Shown: positions 1 to 9,566, counted from the first letter of the stretch. The stretch is 64,000 bases of DNA from Acidimicrobiales bacterium (GCA_030743005.1 JASLTG010000011.1:32168-96167); one strand, 5' to 3'. Notes: generated by a model from the sequence alone, not told the origin. Numbers and translations: made by a program.

Positions 1-1
1 C

Positions 2-331
2 ATAGTGACCCGACAGCTTGATAGTTCATTTCTGCATGGGGTGACTCGTGCCTCGGTAATAACTCTCGCAGCTGACCTGGGATACGAGGTTGAAGAGCGA
101 CCTATTGAGTTGAATGAATTGCAAGAGTGGGCTGATCGCGGTGAAGCGTTTCTGTCAGGAACAGCAGCGGTTCTCTCGCCCGTTGGAACGATGCTTCGTG
201 GTAGCGAGGAAATCATCTTTGGCGACGGCCAGCCTGGTGCCAACACGCTCCGGTTGAGGGAAAGCTTGGTGGCGATCCAAAATGGAAGCGGCGATGATGA
301 GCACAGCTGGCGCACCTCTGTTCGAAGTTGA
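2..331 (+). CDS. ilvE: Branched-chain amino acid aminotransferase, C-terminal part (partial at left edge)
   Basis: The reading frame is open to the left edge of the window, so only about 110 C-terminal residues are visible. They match the end of class IV PLP aminotransferases of the IlvE type: the SFLHGVTRAS segment followed by a LGYEVEERPI strand, then the cofactor-phosphate and substrate loop LSGTAAVLSPVG. IlvE interconverts Leu/Ile/Val with their 2-oxo acids using glutamate/2-oxoglutarate in the cytoplasm. The tail ends with a short polar stretch. The PLP-binding Lys lies outside the window, so the distinction from a D-amino-acid or aminodeoxychorismate-lyase type relative rests on the C-terminal motif only. 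Confidence 0.75.
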   Translation: MVTRQLDSSFLHGVTRASVITLAADLGYEVEERPIELNELQEWADRGEAFLSGTAAVLSPVGTMLRGSEEIIFGDGQPGANTLRLRESLVAIQNGSGDDEHSWRTSVRS

Positions 332-360
332 CGTAGTAGTAATCCTCGAGGGGTTGTCAC

Positions 361-1248
361 GTGGCGAATAGCGCAAAGGGCCTGAGTTTCGGTTGGTTGT
401 CACCGGTAATAGGTAATCAATGGAGTGGTTACAAACCGATCGTGCAATATCAGTGTGAACACATTTTGCCGACCGTGGCTGAACACTTCGACAGTTTGTG
501 GATCGCTGACCACTTTTATGGCTTTGACCAAAAGTCTGATCCATTTCTTGAAGCTTGGACAACTCTTACCTGGTGCGCAGCAAAATTTCCGGACATCGAT
601 CTTTGTCATCATGTTTTGGGTGTCGGATATCGGCCGCCAGCACTGACCGCGAAAATGGCCAGCACTCTCCAATTTCTTACTGGAAACCGGTTCATTCTTG
701 GGATCGGAGCGGGCTGGCGAGAAGCTGAATACCTCGCGTACGGCTATGACTTTCCGAGGCCGAGCGTACGTTTTCGCCAGTTAGAGGAAGCCATCAAGAT
801 ATGTCGGCTCATGTGGACAGAAGAAGATCCACATTTTGATGGTGAATTTTTTCGCATTGAGGGAGCGGATGCGCCGCCGCTTCCCGGCGTGGTGCCGCCT
901 GTTTGCATTGGGACCTCAGGAGAACAGGTCGGTATACCTTTGGCTGCTCGACACGCTGATATCTGGAACACAGTTTGGCGAGGTGATTCGGATTCGTTAA
1001 TCAGGAAACGGGACATCATGTTGCATGAGCTCGAGCGTTCCGGCAGAGCTCGGGAAGATGTCCAGTTTTCACTCACCATTGAACGAGCGCTGCCACAAAC
1101 AGCTGATGAGATAGATGACTTTGGAACGATGTTGGCGGAGCTAATAGAGATAGGAATTGAACATTTTGTTTTAGATTTCGGTAACCCGGAGACGGCTGAC
1201 GAAGCCGATGGTTTTATTACACAGGTGATGGGTCCGCTTCGGAGCTAA
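361..1248 (+). CDS. LLM-class flavin (F420-type) oxidoreductase
   Basis: A 295-residue luciferase-like monooxygenase superfamily protein (TIM barrel using FMN or F420). Visible family features are SLWIADHFYG near residue 45, the central TGNRFILGIGAGWREAEY segment near residue 105, and RFRQLEEAIKICRLMWTE near 140, all typical of the actinobacterial F420-dependent subgroup. It starts with GTG; a GAGGGG stretch about 7 nt upstream is a good ribosome-binding site. It follows the aminotransferase by 29 bp and may be cotranscribed with it. Substrate unknown; the choice between FMNH2 and F420 cannot be settled by eye. Confidence 0.85.
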   Translation: MANSAKGLSFGWLSPVIGNQWSGYKPIVQYQCEHILPTVAEHFDSLWIADHFYGFDQKSDPFLEAWTTLTWCAAKFPDIDLCHHVLGVGYRPPALTAKMASTLQFLTGNRFILGIGAGWREAEYLAYGYDFPRPSVRFRQLEEAIKICRLMWTEEDPHFDGEFFRIEGADAPPLPGVVPPVCIGTSGEQVGIPLAARHADIWNTVWRGDSDSLIRKRDIMLHELERSGRAREDVQFSLTIERALPQTADEIDDFGTMLAELIEIGIEHFVLDFGNPETADEADGFITQVMGPLRS

Positions 1249-1323
1249 TCGACGCCTCTTTGGGCGCCGTTCTAGGCTTGGTTCCTAACAAGCGTCGGAC
1301 CCAGAGAGGATGTATGTATCTAG

Positions 1324-2127
1324 ATGGAATTACGACTTCGGCAAGTAGCGATGGTTGGCGACCAATATGTAGAAACAGAGAACGCCCTTCGAGAAGTATT
1401 TGGCCTTGACGTCGCCTACCGCGACCGGGGAAACCGACCAGGAAGCGAAGCAGGAGTCAGTATTTTTGGCCTAAAGAACTTTGTGATGCCGATCGGAAAC
1501 CAATTCCTTGAACTTGTCACACCCTTGATATCGGGCCCATCATCGGCGGGGGGTCGCTACATCGAACGGCGAGGCGGTCCAGGCGGATACATGTTGCTGT
1601 TCCAAGTGACTCGTGACGATTACGAAATTCATAGGAGTTATTTGGGAGGGTTAGGGGTGCGGGTGGTTGCCGGCGGAGACATCAGTGAAACAGGTAGCGA
1701 CGCAATCCACATTCATCCAAAGGATTTGCCTGGGTGTTTGGTGGAGCTTCGATGGTGTGAGAATGAAGAAAGGGCGGATGGGGACTGGTGGCCGGTCGAA
1801 AAAGACTGGCTAGATCACAGCAACACGGAAGTTCTAGAAGGCATAGTCGGGGCAGAAATTCAGACCCCTGAACCTCTTCAACTGGCCCAAAGATGGGGTG
1901 AGATACTCCAGCAGGAGGTTCTCGTGGAGGGCACGATGCCGTCTGTCTCGACTGCTGATGGTCCCGTCCGGTTTGTGGAACCTTCGGATGGACGCCCGGA
2001 GGGTCTTGGAGGAATCGATGTCAAGGTACGTGATTTGGATACCGTTCTCCAACGAGCAGATAATTGTGGTCTACCGGCGAGTGAAAATATGGTTGAAGTA
2101 TCAGGTTTGCGTTTCTATCTGAAGTAA
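1324..2127 (+). CDS. VOC-superfamily (glyoxalase-like) protein
   Basis: A 267-residue protein with the build of a tandem vicinal-oxygen-chelate protein. The N-terminal half has the LRQVAMVG strand, a helix ending in VFGLDVAYRDRG, and GNQFLELVTP, where a metal-ligand Glu would sit. The C-terminal half repeats a weaker VOC pattern ending in MVEVSGLRFYLK. VOC proteins bind a divalent metal and catalyse isomerisation, epimerisation or ring opening; the substrate cannot be told. It is convergent with the CoA-transferase operon (4 bp between stop codons). The ATG lies just after an AGAGAGGATG stretch. Confidence 0.65.
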   Translation: MELRLRQVAMVGDQYVETENALREVFGLDVAYRDRGNRPGSEAGVSIFGLKNFVMPIGNQFLELVTPLISGPSSAGGRYIERRGGPGGYMLLFQVTRDDYEIHRSYLGGLGVRVVAGGDISETGSDAIHIHPKDLPGCLVELRWCENEERADGDWWPVEKDWLDHSNTEVLEGIVGAEIQTPEPLQLAQRWGEILQQEVLVEGTMPSVSTADGPVRFVEPSDGRPEGLGGIDVKVRDLDTVLQRADNCGLPASENMVEVSGLRFYLK

Positions 2128-2131
2128 AGGC

Positions 2132-3259
2132 TCAGTTCAGATAGATGTGGGTGTGCTCCCCTAATCGGGGAGCTGGTGCCATTGACCACCAAGGAGAGCT
2201 GCTCCTGAAAGGAGCGCCCGGGATCGTCACCTCGGTGGCGTCTTGCAGTTGGGTTGTTGTCCAAAAGTCAGCAGCTTCTAAATGGGGGTTATCTACGAGG
2301 GCGTCGATGGTGTTGACCGGAGTTATAGGTATACCTCGCCGCTGACCTTCCTCGAATAGTTCGAGTCGTGTTCCTTGTGTCGTGAGCTCTTCGACCCAGT
2401 CGTCGATTAGGTCCTTGGCCTCAACTCGAACAGCATTGTCCACGAAAACCTCTTCGGTGATGCTTTCGTTGCCTGTGGTTTCTGAAACCCATTGCGCCAT
2501 TGCAGCCCAGTGCCTCGGCATGAGCACGATTATTGAGACGAAACCGTCCTTGCAGGGGTATAAGCCGAATGGGCGGCCGAGGTCTCGGCGGTTACCGGAT
2601 CTTTCGCGGTGCACTCGATCGTCCATGAACATGGGAACCCCGGTTTCGGGGGCGATGGAAAGTGCCACTTCTTGCATTGATATTTCGACGTCTTGAGCGA
2701 CTCCGGTTATTCGCCGTGATCGTAACGCTAGGAGGGTGCCCACTAAGGCAGATGCTGCAGATGCGTGGTAGGCGAGTTGCATGGGAGCTGCAGGGGCCAC
2801 AGGAGGCCGGTTCGTGAAACCTGTTGTGTACAGGATGCCGGACGCAGCCCAAGCGACCAGGTTGGAGCTGGACCAGTTTCTCTTGGGGCCGGCTAGCCCA
2901 AACGGCAAGATCTTGGTCCGAATTGTGGTTGGACTGATTTCGTCTTGTGGTACTAGAGACTTTTCTGGCAATTGGTCTTCAAATACAACGTCCGCTTCAG
3001 CCAAAATTTGCATCAAAGCATCGGTGTCTTGCGGGTCTATGACCACGCTGCGGGTTCCCATGGCTAGATAACTCCACCACAAGCTGTTCTCGGGAGGTTC
3101 TACGTTATGGGCGAAGGGGCCAAGGCGTCTCAGTGGTGAACCGTCAGGCGGTTCTAATCGGATAACTTCGGCACCTAAGCCTGCAAACAGCCTGGTTGCG
3201 TAGGCACCTGCAAGGCCTGTGGTGTCAACGATTCGAAGTCCGTTGTAGGGGCCCGCCAT
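2132..3259 (-). CDS. CaiB/BaiF (class III) CoA-transferase subunit lacking the catalytic Asp
   Basis: A 375-residue family III CoA-transferase: N-terminal LRIVDTTGLAGAYATRLFAGLGAEVIRLE strand-helix-strand, GLYPCKDGFVSI near 230, and a C-terminal LGEHT box. Aligned on the motif that carries Asp169 in formyl-CoA transferase, this protein reads QLAYHASAAS, placing Tyr164 where the acyl-anhydride-forming Asp should be. Its start codon overlaps the stop codon of the next-upstream 444-residue paralogue (TGATG), which keeps the Asp. I infer that the two form a heteromeric enzyme with this as the non-catalytic subunit, as reported for benzylsuccinate CoA-transferase BbsEF. Last gene of a four-gene operon with hyuAB and an acyl-CoA dehydrogenase. 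Confidence 0.85.
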   Translation of the reverse strand: MAGPYNGLRIVDTTGLAGAYATRLFAGLGAEVIRLEPPDGSPLRRLGPFAHNVEPPENSLWWSYLAMGTRSVVIDPQDTDALMQILAEADVVFEDQLPEKSLVPQDEISPTTIRTKILPFGLAGPKRNWSSSNLVAWAASGILYTTGFTNRPPVAPAAPMQLAYHASAASALVGTLLALRSRRITGVAQDVEISMQEVALSIAPETGVPMFMDDRVHRERSGNRRDLGRPFGLYPCKDGFVSIIVLMPRHWAAMAQWVSETTGNESITEEVFVDNAVRVEAKDLIDDWVEELTTQGTRLELFEEGQRRGIPITPVNTIDALVDNPHLEAADFWTTTQLQDATEVTIPGAPFRSSSPWWSMAPAPRLGEHTHIYLN

Positions 3260-4593
3260 CAGAGATCTCTAGCGTCTTCAGTGCCGGGAACTAAAAGGTG
3301 GATCCAATCATTCCACGGTCGTGTAGCGACCATGTCTGGCTCGAGCTGTTCGAAAGCACCTCCGGCTGAAATCAAGTTGTTGATTTCTTCCTCAGAGAGC
3401 CCAACTACATCAGAAAGGACTTCTCGGGTGTGTTCACCCATGGACGGGCCGGCCGCGGTCCAGCGCCCTGGTGTCGCGCTGAGCTTGACGGCACAACCAC
3501 TAAAGACATCGCGGCCGAGACGGCTTGAAGCGGCCACCTGGTACCAGTTTCTGCTAGTCACGTGTGTGTCGTGGAGGAGGTCTTCGTTCGTAGAAACTAC
3601 GTGGGCTGCAATACCTGCAGACTGCAGCCGGTAGGCAAGGTCTTCAACTTCAAAACTGGACGTCCAAGCTGCGATCTGTTCGTCCAGGCGGTCCTGGTCT
3701 GTGAGTCGCGTTGAGGGATTGTCAAAGTCAAGATCAATGGCTGAACCCAGCAGGGTGCGCAGCGCGGTCCAGTCTTCTGCTTCGGTGGCGCTAATAGCGA
3801 TCCACCGTTCGTTGCCGGCGCATGGATAAACGCCTTGAGGAGCGCCCCACATTGAGCGATTCCCGATACGGCTGTACACAGTGCCGGTTAGGTCATAGTC
3901 CATAACGAAAGGTCCCAGTAGAGCCAAAGTGGTTTCGAATTGGCTGATATCGATGTGCACCCCTTCGCCTGTGATGTCTCGTTGTTCTAATCCTGTAATT
4001 GTCGCGATGGCGGCGTGTAAGGCCGACATGTAATCGGGTGGTGCGATGGTTGCGATGCCCGCGGGTGGATCATCGGCATGGCCGGTGAAGTCATCCATCC
4101 CGACTAGGGGAGCCTGGTTAGGGCCCCAAGCAACAAACGGGTAATAGGGCATGGTCTCGTCGCTTCCGAACCCGGGCAGTTGCACATAGACAATGTCGGG
4201 ATTTACTGCCGCGACTGAGTCGTAGTCAAGTCCTAACTCTGTTAACGCTCGTGCACCGAAATTCGCGAGAAAAACGTCGCATTCGGCCAGTAGTTGTAAG
4301 GCGGCCGCCTTGCCTTCTTTGGTCTTGAGTTCCAAGCCGATGCTTCGTTTGGAGGCATTCATTTCTGACACATAAGGGCTCGTGTCCGATGAGATTGGAG
4401 CTAGGTCATCGCGGTCTTTAAGCCAGGCAGAACCAAGTATCCGGACCACGTCAGGACTCATCCGAGATTCGATCTTCAGCACGTCTGCCCCAAAATGGGC
4501 CATTAACTTGCCACAAAACGGTGAAGCTATTGCTATCCCTAGTTCAAAGACGCGCACGCCATTGAGAGGAAGGTCGTTCTCGGTGTTTGTCAC
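3259..4593 (-). CDS. CaiB/BaiF (class III) CoA-transferase, catalytic subunit
   Basis: A 444-residue class III CoA-transferase that moves CoA between carboxylic acids through an enzyme-anhydride intermediate. The catalytic Asp is present: IAPPDYMSALHAA aligns residue-for-residue with the Asp169 region of formyl-CoA transferase, giving Asp187. Other family features are VRVFELGIAIASPFCGKLM at the N-terminus, NASKRSIGLELK near 80 and MGEHTREVL near the end. The start is 16 bp downstream of the HyuAB stop and its stop overlaps the next subunit's start, so it is cotranscribed and translationally coupled. Acid and CoA donor are unknown; the operon suggests the acid released by the oxoprolinase-type enzyme. 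Confidence 0.88.
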   Translation of the reverse strand: MTNTENDLPLNGVRVFELGIAIASPFCGKLMAHFGADVLKIESRMSPDVVRILGSAWLKDRDDLAPISSDTSPYVSEMNASKRSIGLELKTKEGKAAALQLLAECDVFLANFGARALTELGLDYDSVAAVNPDIVYVQLPGFGSDETMPYYPFVAWGPNQAPLVGMDDFTGHADDPPAGIATIAPPDYMSALHAAIATITGLEQRDITGEGVHIDISQFETTLALLGPFVMDYDLTGTVYSRIGNRSMWGAPQGVYPCAGNERWIAISATEAEDWTALRTLLGSAIDLDFDNPSTRLTDQDRLDEQIAAWTSSFEVEDLAYRLQSAGIAAHVVSTNEDLLHDTHVTSRNWYQVAASSRLGRDVFSGCAVKLSATPGRWTAAGPSMGEHTREVLSDVVGLSEEEINNLISAGGAFEQLEPDMVATRPWNDWIHLLVPGTEDARDL

Positions 4594-4609
4594 TTAGCTC
4601 CCCCCGGGC

Positions 4610-7600
4610 TTATGTCGATACGTACCCTAACCTCTGATCTCGGAGGCGGGCTTGGTCTTCACGATCTTGAGGGTCTCCAAGTCCGCCGCCACCAGGAAAC
4701 TCAATAATTAGGTGTCGTCCTGATGGCACTACCGTGTTGCCTTTTGCGGCTACAGGTGATCCATCGTCAAGGGTCAAATTACCCGTGAGGCCGTTGCCTC
4801 CACCGTGTCGTCCTCTCGCCGGGTATGTCACTCGTTCGAAGGTTGCGCTAAAGACAAATTCTCCATCGCCTCTGTGGCCCAGTTCGACTACTTGACCCAA
4901 TCCGCCGCGGAACTCCCCGTCACCTCCGGAGTCTGGGCGAAATTCCTTTCGCCAAAAGACCAGGGGCGACACAACTTCGTTAATCTCGACCGGCATGTTC
5001 TTTACACCGCTCGGAAAGGCGGTTGCCGAAAGGCCGTCTTGGCCGGGTCGCGCGCCAGCGCCTCCGGAATTGAAACTCATCATCATGAATTGTCGTCCGG
5101 TTTGGTCATCCCAGTTCCCGCTGGCTAACAGGTTCCACAATGAGCTGGTGCCTTCAGCGGGGACTTTGTTTGGCACTACCTGACTTAGGCATCCATAGAC
5201 AGCATCGGGAAGCATTTGGCCCATGACATGGCGGATGTTTACAGCTGCAGGGCGAGGAGCGTTCAGAATGCAACCGACGGGCGCAGATACCTTAATGACT
5301 TGAAGTGAACCGGCGTTATTGGGGATGTTTGGGCCGATGATGCACCGAACACCGAAGGATGTATAAGCATCGGTGTAAGACATCGGGACATTAATCCCAT
5401 GCGGTTGAACGAGACTTGTTCCATCAAATTTGACGGTAACTCCATGGGTGTCGATCCTGAGTTCAGTGACGATGTCGAGTGGTTCGTCGACACCATCAAC
5501 TCGCATGGTTGAATTCCATGTTCCAGCGGGAAGGCGACCTATTTCTGCCAACATCGCTGTCCTGGAAGTCTCGATGATGTATTCCCCGAGGTCGTCGAGA
5601 TCTTCGAGCTGGTATTCGGTCATCATTTCGATCAGGCGTAGAGCACCGACCCTGTTGCAGGCTGCTAATGAGTAGATGTCGCCCATGACTTGGACGCTGT
5701 CTCGAACGTTCGATTCGATTATCCGGACCACATTTGGATCGAATACTTCCTCGGTCGCGAATCGCATGATTGGTAGTTGCAGTCCTTCATGGAAGATCTC
5801 GCGCGAAGTTGAACTAAATCCGACACCGCCGATGTCGACAACATGACTGGTACACGCAAATAAGGCGACCGGATGATCCTTGTAGAAAACAGGCGTGACG
5901 ACTACGACGTCGAAAAGGTGACCGGTTCCTTTCCATGGGTCATTCGTCAGATAAATGTCGCCTGGGCGCATTGTGTGAATCGGGAACTCGTCAAGGAAAT
6001 GCCCTACCGAAGCGGCCATCGAATTCACGTGACCTGGTGTGCCTGTCACTGATTGAGCCAGCATCCTGCCTTGTGGATCGAAGACACCAGCAGATAGGTC
6101 ACCGGCTTCACGCGTCGATGTTGAGAACGCTGATCTCACCAACGTGGTCGCCTGTTCTTGGACGACTGCGATGAGTCGGTTCCACATGATGTCTCTTTGA
6201 AGGGTCCGTAAACCTTTTGAGGTTTTGTCGCCGTCACGTCCTGCTGTTATTTCACGATGCCGAATTCGGAGGTGACCGTTTTCGGTCAGCGAGGCACAGT
6301 AAGCCTGGGGGAGGAACGTTGTTGTTTGTTCTTCAGTGATCAGTGCCGGGCCATCGATGCGATACCCCTCGAGGTCTGCACGTGCAACCACTGCTGTATC
6401 AAGCATTGCCCCACTTTCAGGATCAGTGGTCTTAGTGGTGGGCAGATCTATCAGTGTGTTTGTGGGGAGTTCCCAGCCTTCTAACTTCGGTGCCGCTGGG
6501 GTCGAACTAACCGTCGCAACCCAGCTAAGTGTCTCGACTCCGAGACCTGTGATTTCCCGTCCATAGAGGCGTCGATATTCGTCTACGAAGGCTTCTTCTA
6601 GAACCTTTCGCAGATGCGCTGCATCCGGGGGAGGAGATGTAAAGATTTCGTCGAGGTCCAGGTCGACGGTAATTTCGTGACCTTGGCCTTCGTACCTCAT
6701 GAACGCTTTGGCACTTTTGATCAAGTCTTCATCGTTTGTTGCACGACGTACGATTTCCTCGGCTTCGTCGAGCATTTCTCCCAACATGGTGGAGAGGTCA
6801 TCGACGGCCAGGTCATCGAGCCGGGTATAGCGGGTACGAACATTTTCATGTGAAGCTGGGGCATGCAGAAACCCAATCGCGGAACCCACGCCAGCGCCGC
6901 TAGGAATGAGAACTTCGCTCATCCCGAGCTTCTCTGCGACTCTGACTGCATGTAATGGGGCTGCTCCTCCGAATGCGATAAGTGTGCCGTCAGTGATGTC
7001 ACAACCCTGTTCGATGGCATGAACACGGCCTGCGCTGGCCATATTCTCGTCGACCGTTTCACAGATGCCGAAAGCCGCTGTGTCGGGGTCGAATCCACCT
7101 GTGGAAACAATGGTGTCGTTGATCACTGTTACAGCGGCTTCTTTCGAAAAGTTTAAATCCCCGGTAGAAAAACCTTCAGAGAGAATCCGGCCAAGGGCAA
7201 CATCTGCATCTGTAACTGTCGCGTCAGCTCCGCCACGCCCATAGCAGGCCGGTCCGGGTTCGCTGCCGGCACTGTGCGGCCCAACGGAGATACGACCCAG
7301 CTCGTCTAATTTTGCGACGGAGGATCCACCAGCGCCAATCTCCACCATTTCGATGACGGGCAAGCGAAGGGGTAAACCACTTCCCGCTAAGAAGCGGTAT
7401 TCGCGTCCAACTTCGAACTCACGAGAAGTTCTCGGCTGTGCGTCATTAATGATGCACAGCTTGGCTGTCGTCCCTCCCATATCGAAGCTCAAGGCTTTGT
7501 TGATTTCGAAGCTTTTTGCCAGTTCAGCTGAGAGCAGGGCCCCGCCCGCTGGCCCACTTTCAACTAAACGGACTGGGAACTGAAGTGCATCGTCGAGTGT

Positions 7601-8338
7601 GCCGAGACCCCCTCCGGATTGCATCAACAGCATTGGGCAATCCATACCCAAGGAACGTCGCCGAGTTTCGAGGTCTGTCAGATATCGGGTGAGTAACGGT
7701 TGGATGTACGCATTGGCGCAAGTAGTTGAGAATCGCTCGTATTCGCGGATTTCGGGACACACTTCGCTTGAGAGAGACAAGGTCACTTCTGGCCAATGTG
7801 ATCGCACGATTTCTGCGGCTTGAATCTCGTGGCTTGAATTGAGGTAGCTGTGGAGGAAGCCGATGGCGATGCTCTCTACGTCGAGCGACTGCAATCGCTT
7901 CACTGACCGCAAAACAGCATCGGTGTCCAGGTCCTGGAGGATGGCGCCGGTTGAAGCGAGACGTCCCGGGATCCCTATACGTAAGTCTCGAGGTACGAGG
8001 GGCTCTGGTCGAGTCATCGCGAGGTCATATTGTTCGAATCGGTTTTCATGCGCCATTTCAATCGAATCGCGCATACCAGCTGTTGTTAAAAGAGCAGTCC
8101 GGGCCCCTCTCCGTTCAATGAGAGCATTCGTTGCGAGGGTCGTTCCGTGGACGAAGACATCAACGTCTTGGGGGGTTAGAGACGCGTCCGCCAAGACTCT
8201 TTCAACTCCCTCCAAGACAGCAGTGGCAGGTTCAACAGCCGTAGTTAAGACCTTTGCTGTGTAGAGGCCTCCGGGTGCTTCGAGTGCTATATCGGTGAAT
8301 GTTCCGCCGATATCTGCTGCGAGGCGAACGGAAGTCAT
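4610..8338 (-). CDS. Fused hydantoinase HyuA-HyuB / 5-oxoprolinase-type ATP-dependent amidohydrolase
   Basis: A 1242-residue fusion. Residues about 1-695 are HyuA: the actin-like phosphate loop ADIGGTFTDIAL at 8-19, HGTTLATNALIERRGA near 64-79, LLMQSGGG near 237-244, ESGPAGG near 260 and DMGGTTAK at 286-293. Residues about 708-1230 are HyuB, with STREAGDLSAG, TNDPW, an HV-Dx-GG segment and a glycine-rich C-terminus (EFPGGGGLGDP). This is the build of eukaryotic-type 5-oxoprolinase, which couples ATP hydrolysis to opening a lactam or hydantoin ring. Substrate could be 5-oxoproline or another cyclic amide. It sits 28 bp after an acyl-CoA dehydrogenase and 16 bp before CoA-transferase genes, an unusual setting for glutathione-cycle oxoprolinase, so a catabolic lactam route is more likely (inference). 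Confidence 0.88.
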   Translation of the reverse strand: MTSVRLAADIGGTFTDIALEAPGGLYTAKVLTTAVEPATAVLEGVERVLADASLTPQDVDVFVHGTTLATNALIERRGARTALLTTAGMRDSIEMAHENRFEQYDLAMTRPEPLVPRDLRIGIPGRLASTGAILQDLDTDAVLRSVKRLQSLDVESIAIGFLHSYLNSSHEIQAAEIVRSHWPEVTLSLSSEVCPEIREYERFSTTCANAYIQPLLTRYLTDLETRRRSLGMDCPMLLMQSGGGLGTLDDALQFPVRLVESGPAGGALLSAELAKSFEINKALSFDMGGTTAKLCIINDAQPRTSREFEVGREYRFLAGSGLPLRLPVIEMVEIGAGGSSVAKLDELGRISVGPHSAGSEPGPACYGRGGADATVTDADVALGRILSEGFSTGDLNFSKEAAVTVINDTIVSTGGFDPDTAAFGICETVDENMASAGRVHAIEQGCDITDGTLIAFGGAAPLHAVRVAEKLGMSEVLIPSGAGVGSAIGFLHAPASHENVRTRYTRLDDLAVDDLSTMLGEMLDEAEEIVRRATNDEDLIKSAKAFMRYEGQGHEITVDLDLDEIFTSPPPDAAHLRKVLEEAFVDEYRRLYGREITGLGVETLSWVATVSSTPAAPKLEGWELPTNTLIDLPTTKTTDPESGAMLDTAVVARADLEGYRIDGPALITEEQTTTFLPQAYCASLTENGHLRIRHREITAGRDGDKTSKGLRTLQRDIMWNRLIAVVQEQATTLVRSAFSTSTREAGDLSAGVFDPQGRMLAQSVTGTPGHVNSMAASVGHFLDEFPIHTMRPGDIYLTNDPWKGTGHLFDVVVVTPVFYKDHPVALFACTSHVVDIGGVGFSSTSREIFHEGLQLPIMRFATEEVFDPNVVRIIESNVRDSVQVMGDIYSLAACNRVGALRLIEMMTEYQLEDLDDLGEYIIETSRTAMLAEIGRLPAGTWNSTMRVDGVDEPLDIVTELRIDTHGVTVKFDGTSLVQPHGINVPMSYTDAYTSFGVRCIIGPNIPNNAGSLQVIKVSAPVGCILNAPRPAAVNIRHVMGQMLPDAVYGCLSQVVPNKVPAEGTSSLWNLLASGNWDDQTGRQFMMMSFNSGGAGARPGQDGLSATAFPSGVKNMPVEINEVVSPLVFWRKEFRPDSGGDGEFRGGLGQVVELGHRGDGEFVFSATFERVTYPARGRHGGGNGLTGNLTLDDGSPVAAKGNTVVPSGRHLIIEFPGGGGLGDPQDREDQARLRDQRLGYVST

Positions 8339-8366
8339 GAGATGAGCCTAGGGGAGAGTGTGGGGT

Positions 8367-9509
8367 TCACATTTCGAGGGAGTCAAGATGGCGCGAAATG
8401 ACGAGTTTCTGGATTTCGGAGGTCCCCTCGTATAGTTGGTAGACCCGGACGTCTCTGTAAATCTTTTCTACAAGGTGGTCCTCAAGGAATCCTGCGCCAC
8501 CATGGATCTGTATCGCCTTGGAGGCAACCCACTCGGCCATTTCGGAAGCGAAAAGTTTCGCCATCGATGCGGCCGCTGCGGAATCTTGTCCTGCGTCATG
8601 TAAGGCGGCCGCGTGTAGACACATCTGTCTGGCAACTTCGACCTTGGTCGCCATTTCAGCAAGCAGAAAGGAAATGGTTTGATGCTCAATGATTGGTTTG
8701 CCAAAGGTTTCACGAATTTCCGCGTATTCCTTTGCGAGGCGAAGTGCCTGGCGTGCTCCTCCCACTGCCTGGGCTGCAACTCCAATACGCCCAATCGATA
8801 GGTTGTTCAATGCGATGGATAACCCGCGGCCTTCAGGTCCCAGAAGATCCGATTCGGGTACTTCCATAGCGTCGAACTGAACCTGGCAGAGGTCGTTGGT
8901 TCTGTGTCCCAGCTTCTGCTCTTTGCCTATGACTTGATAACCAGGATTGGCAGTCGATGTAACGAAGGTGCTGATCCCTGACTTACCGGCTTCAGGGTCG
9001 GTGACGGCCACGATCATTGCTATGTCGGAGCTCTCGCCGCCGGTGATGAATGCTTTGTGTCCGTTGAGGATGAATTGATTTCCATCTCGAACGGCTTTTG
9101 TTGTGATGGCCGATGCGTCTGAACCGGTGTGAGGTTCAGTCAAATGAAAAGATCCCAACCACGTCCCGGAGCAGAGCATCGGCAGAATCCGCTCCTTCTG
9201 TTCCGAAGAGCCGTGCGCAGCTATTGCAGGTCCCAACAGCGAATTACTCCCCGACATCATGTTGCTGATACCGCCGTCTACAGCTGATATCTCTTCCATG
9301 GCTAGGGCATATGAAATGAAATCAAGTCCTGACCCTCCGTAACGGGGATCAATTGTTATCCCCATCAGCCCAATCGATCCCATCTCTTCGTAGAGAGACT
9401 TGGGAGGTCCGCCTTGTATCTCCCATTCCCGCACGTTTGGAGCGATTCGCGTGTTAACGAAATCTCGGACTAGTTGCCGGATAGCTTCCTGGTCTTTAGT
9501 CAAAATCAC
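8367..9509 (-). CDS. Acyl-CoA dehydrogenase
   Basis: A 380-residue FAD-dependent acyl-CoA dehydrogenase of ordinary short/medium-chain layout. Seen are FHLTEPHTGSDAS near 121, the FAD-contact FITGGE near 155, LGHRTNDLCQV near 202, RETFGKPI near 268 and the C-terminal LYEGTSEIQKL with the catalytic Glu at about 361. It introduces an alpha,beta double bond in an acyl-CoA and passes electrons to ETF. It begins with GTG (complement of 9507-9509); the first 12 residues fit the family, so no earlier start is needed. First gene of the operon with HyuAB and the CoA-transferase pair; 57 bp separate it from the divergent lumazine synthase, so both promoters lie there. Confidence 0.93.
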   Translation of the reverse strand: MILTKDQEAIRQLVRDFVNTRIAPNVREWEIQGGPPKSLYEEMGSIGLMGITIDPRYGGSGLDFISYALAMEEISAVDGGISNMMSGSNSLLGPAIAAHGSSEQKERILPMLCSGTWLGSFHLTEPHTGSDASAITTKAVRDGNQFILNGHKAFITGGESSDIAMIVAVTDPEAGKSGISTFVTSTANPGYQVIGKEQKLGHRTNDLCQVQFDAMEVPESDLLGPEGRGLSIALNNLSIGRIGVAAQAVGGARQALRLAKEYAEIRETFGKPIIEHQTISFLLAEMATKVEVARQMCLHAAALHDAGQDSAAAASMAKLFASEMAEWVASKAIQIHGGAGFLEDHLVEKIYRDVRVYQLYEGTSEIQKLVISRHLDSLEM

Positions 9510-9566
9510 ACTGTGACGTTAGATCGCTGATAGCAACCTATGTCGGCGTTCTGTAGCGTTTGATAC

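Noticed and set aside
2132..4593. Glu in the IS-x-x-E segments (Glu197, Glu220) as the catalytic residue of the CoA-transferases
   Set aside because: Counting against formyl-CoA transferase shows Asp169 lies in the earlier GDxxxG-type motif; the later position is not catalytic.
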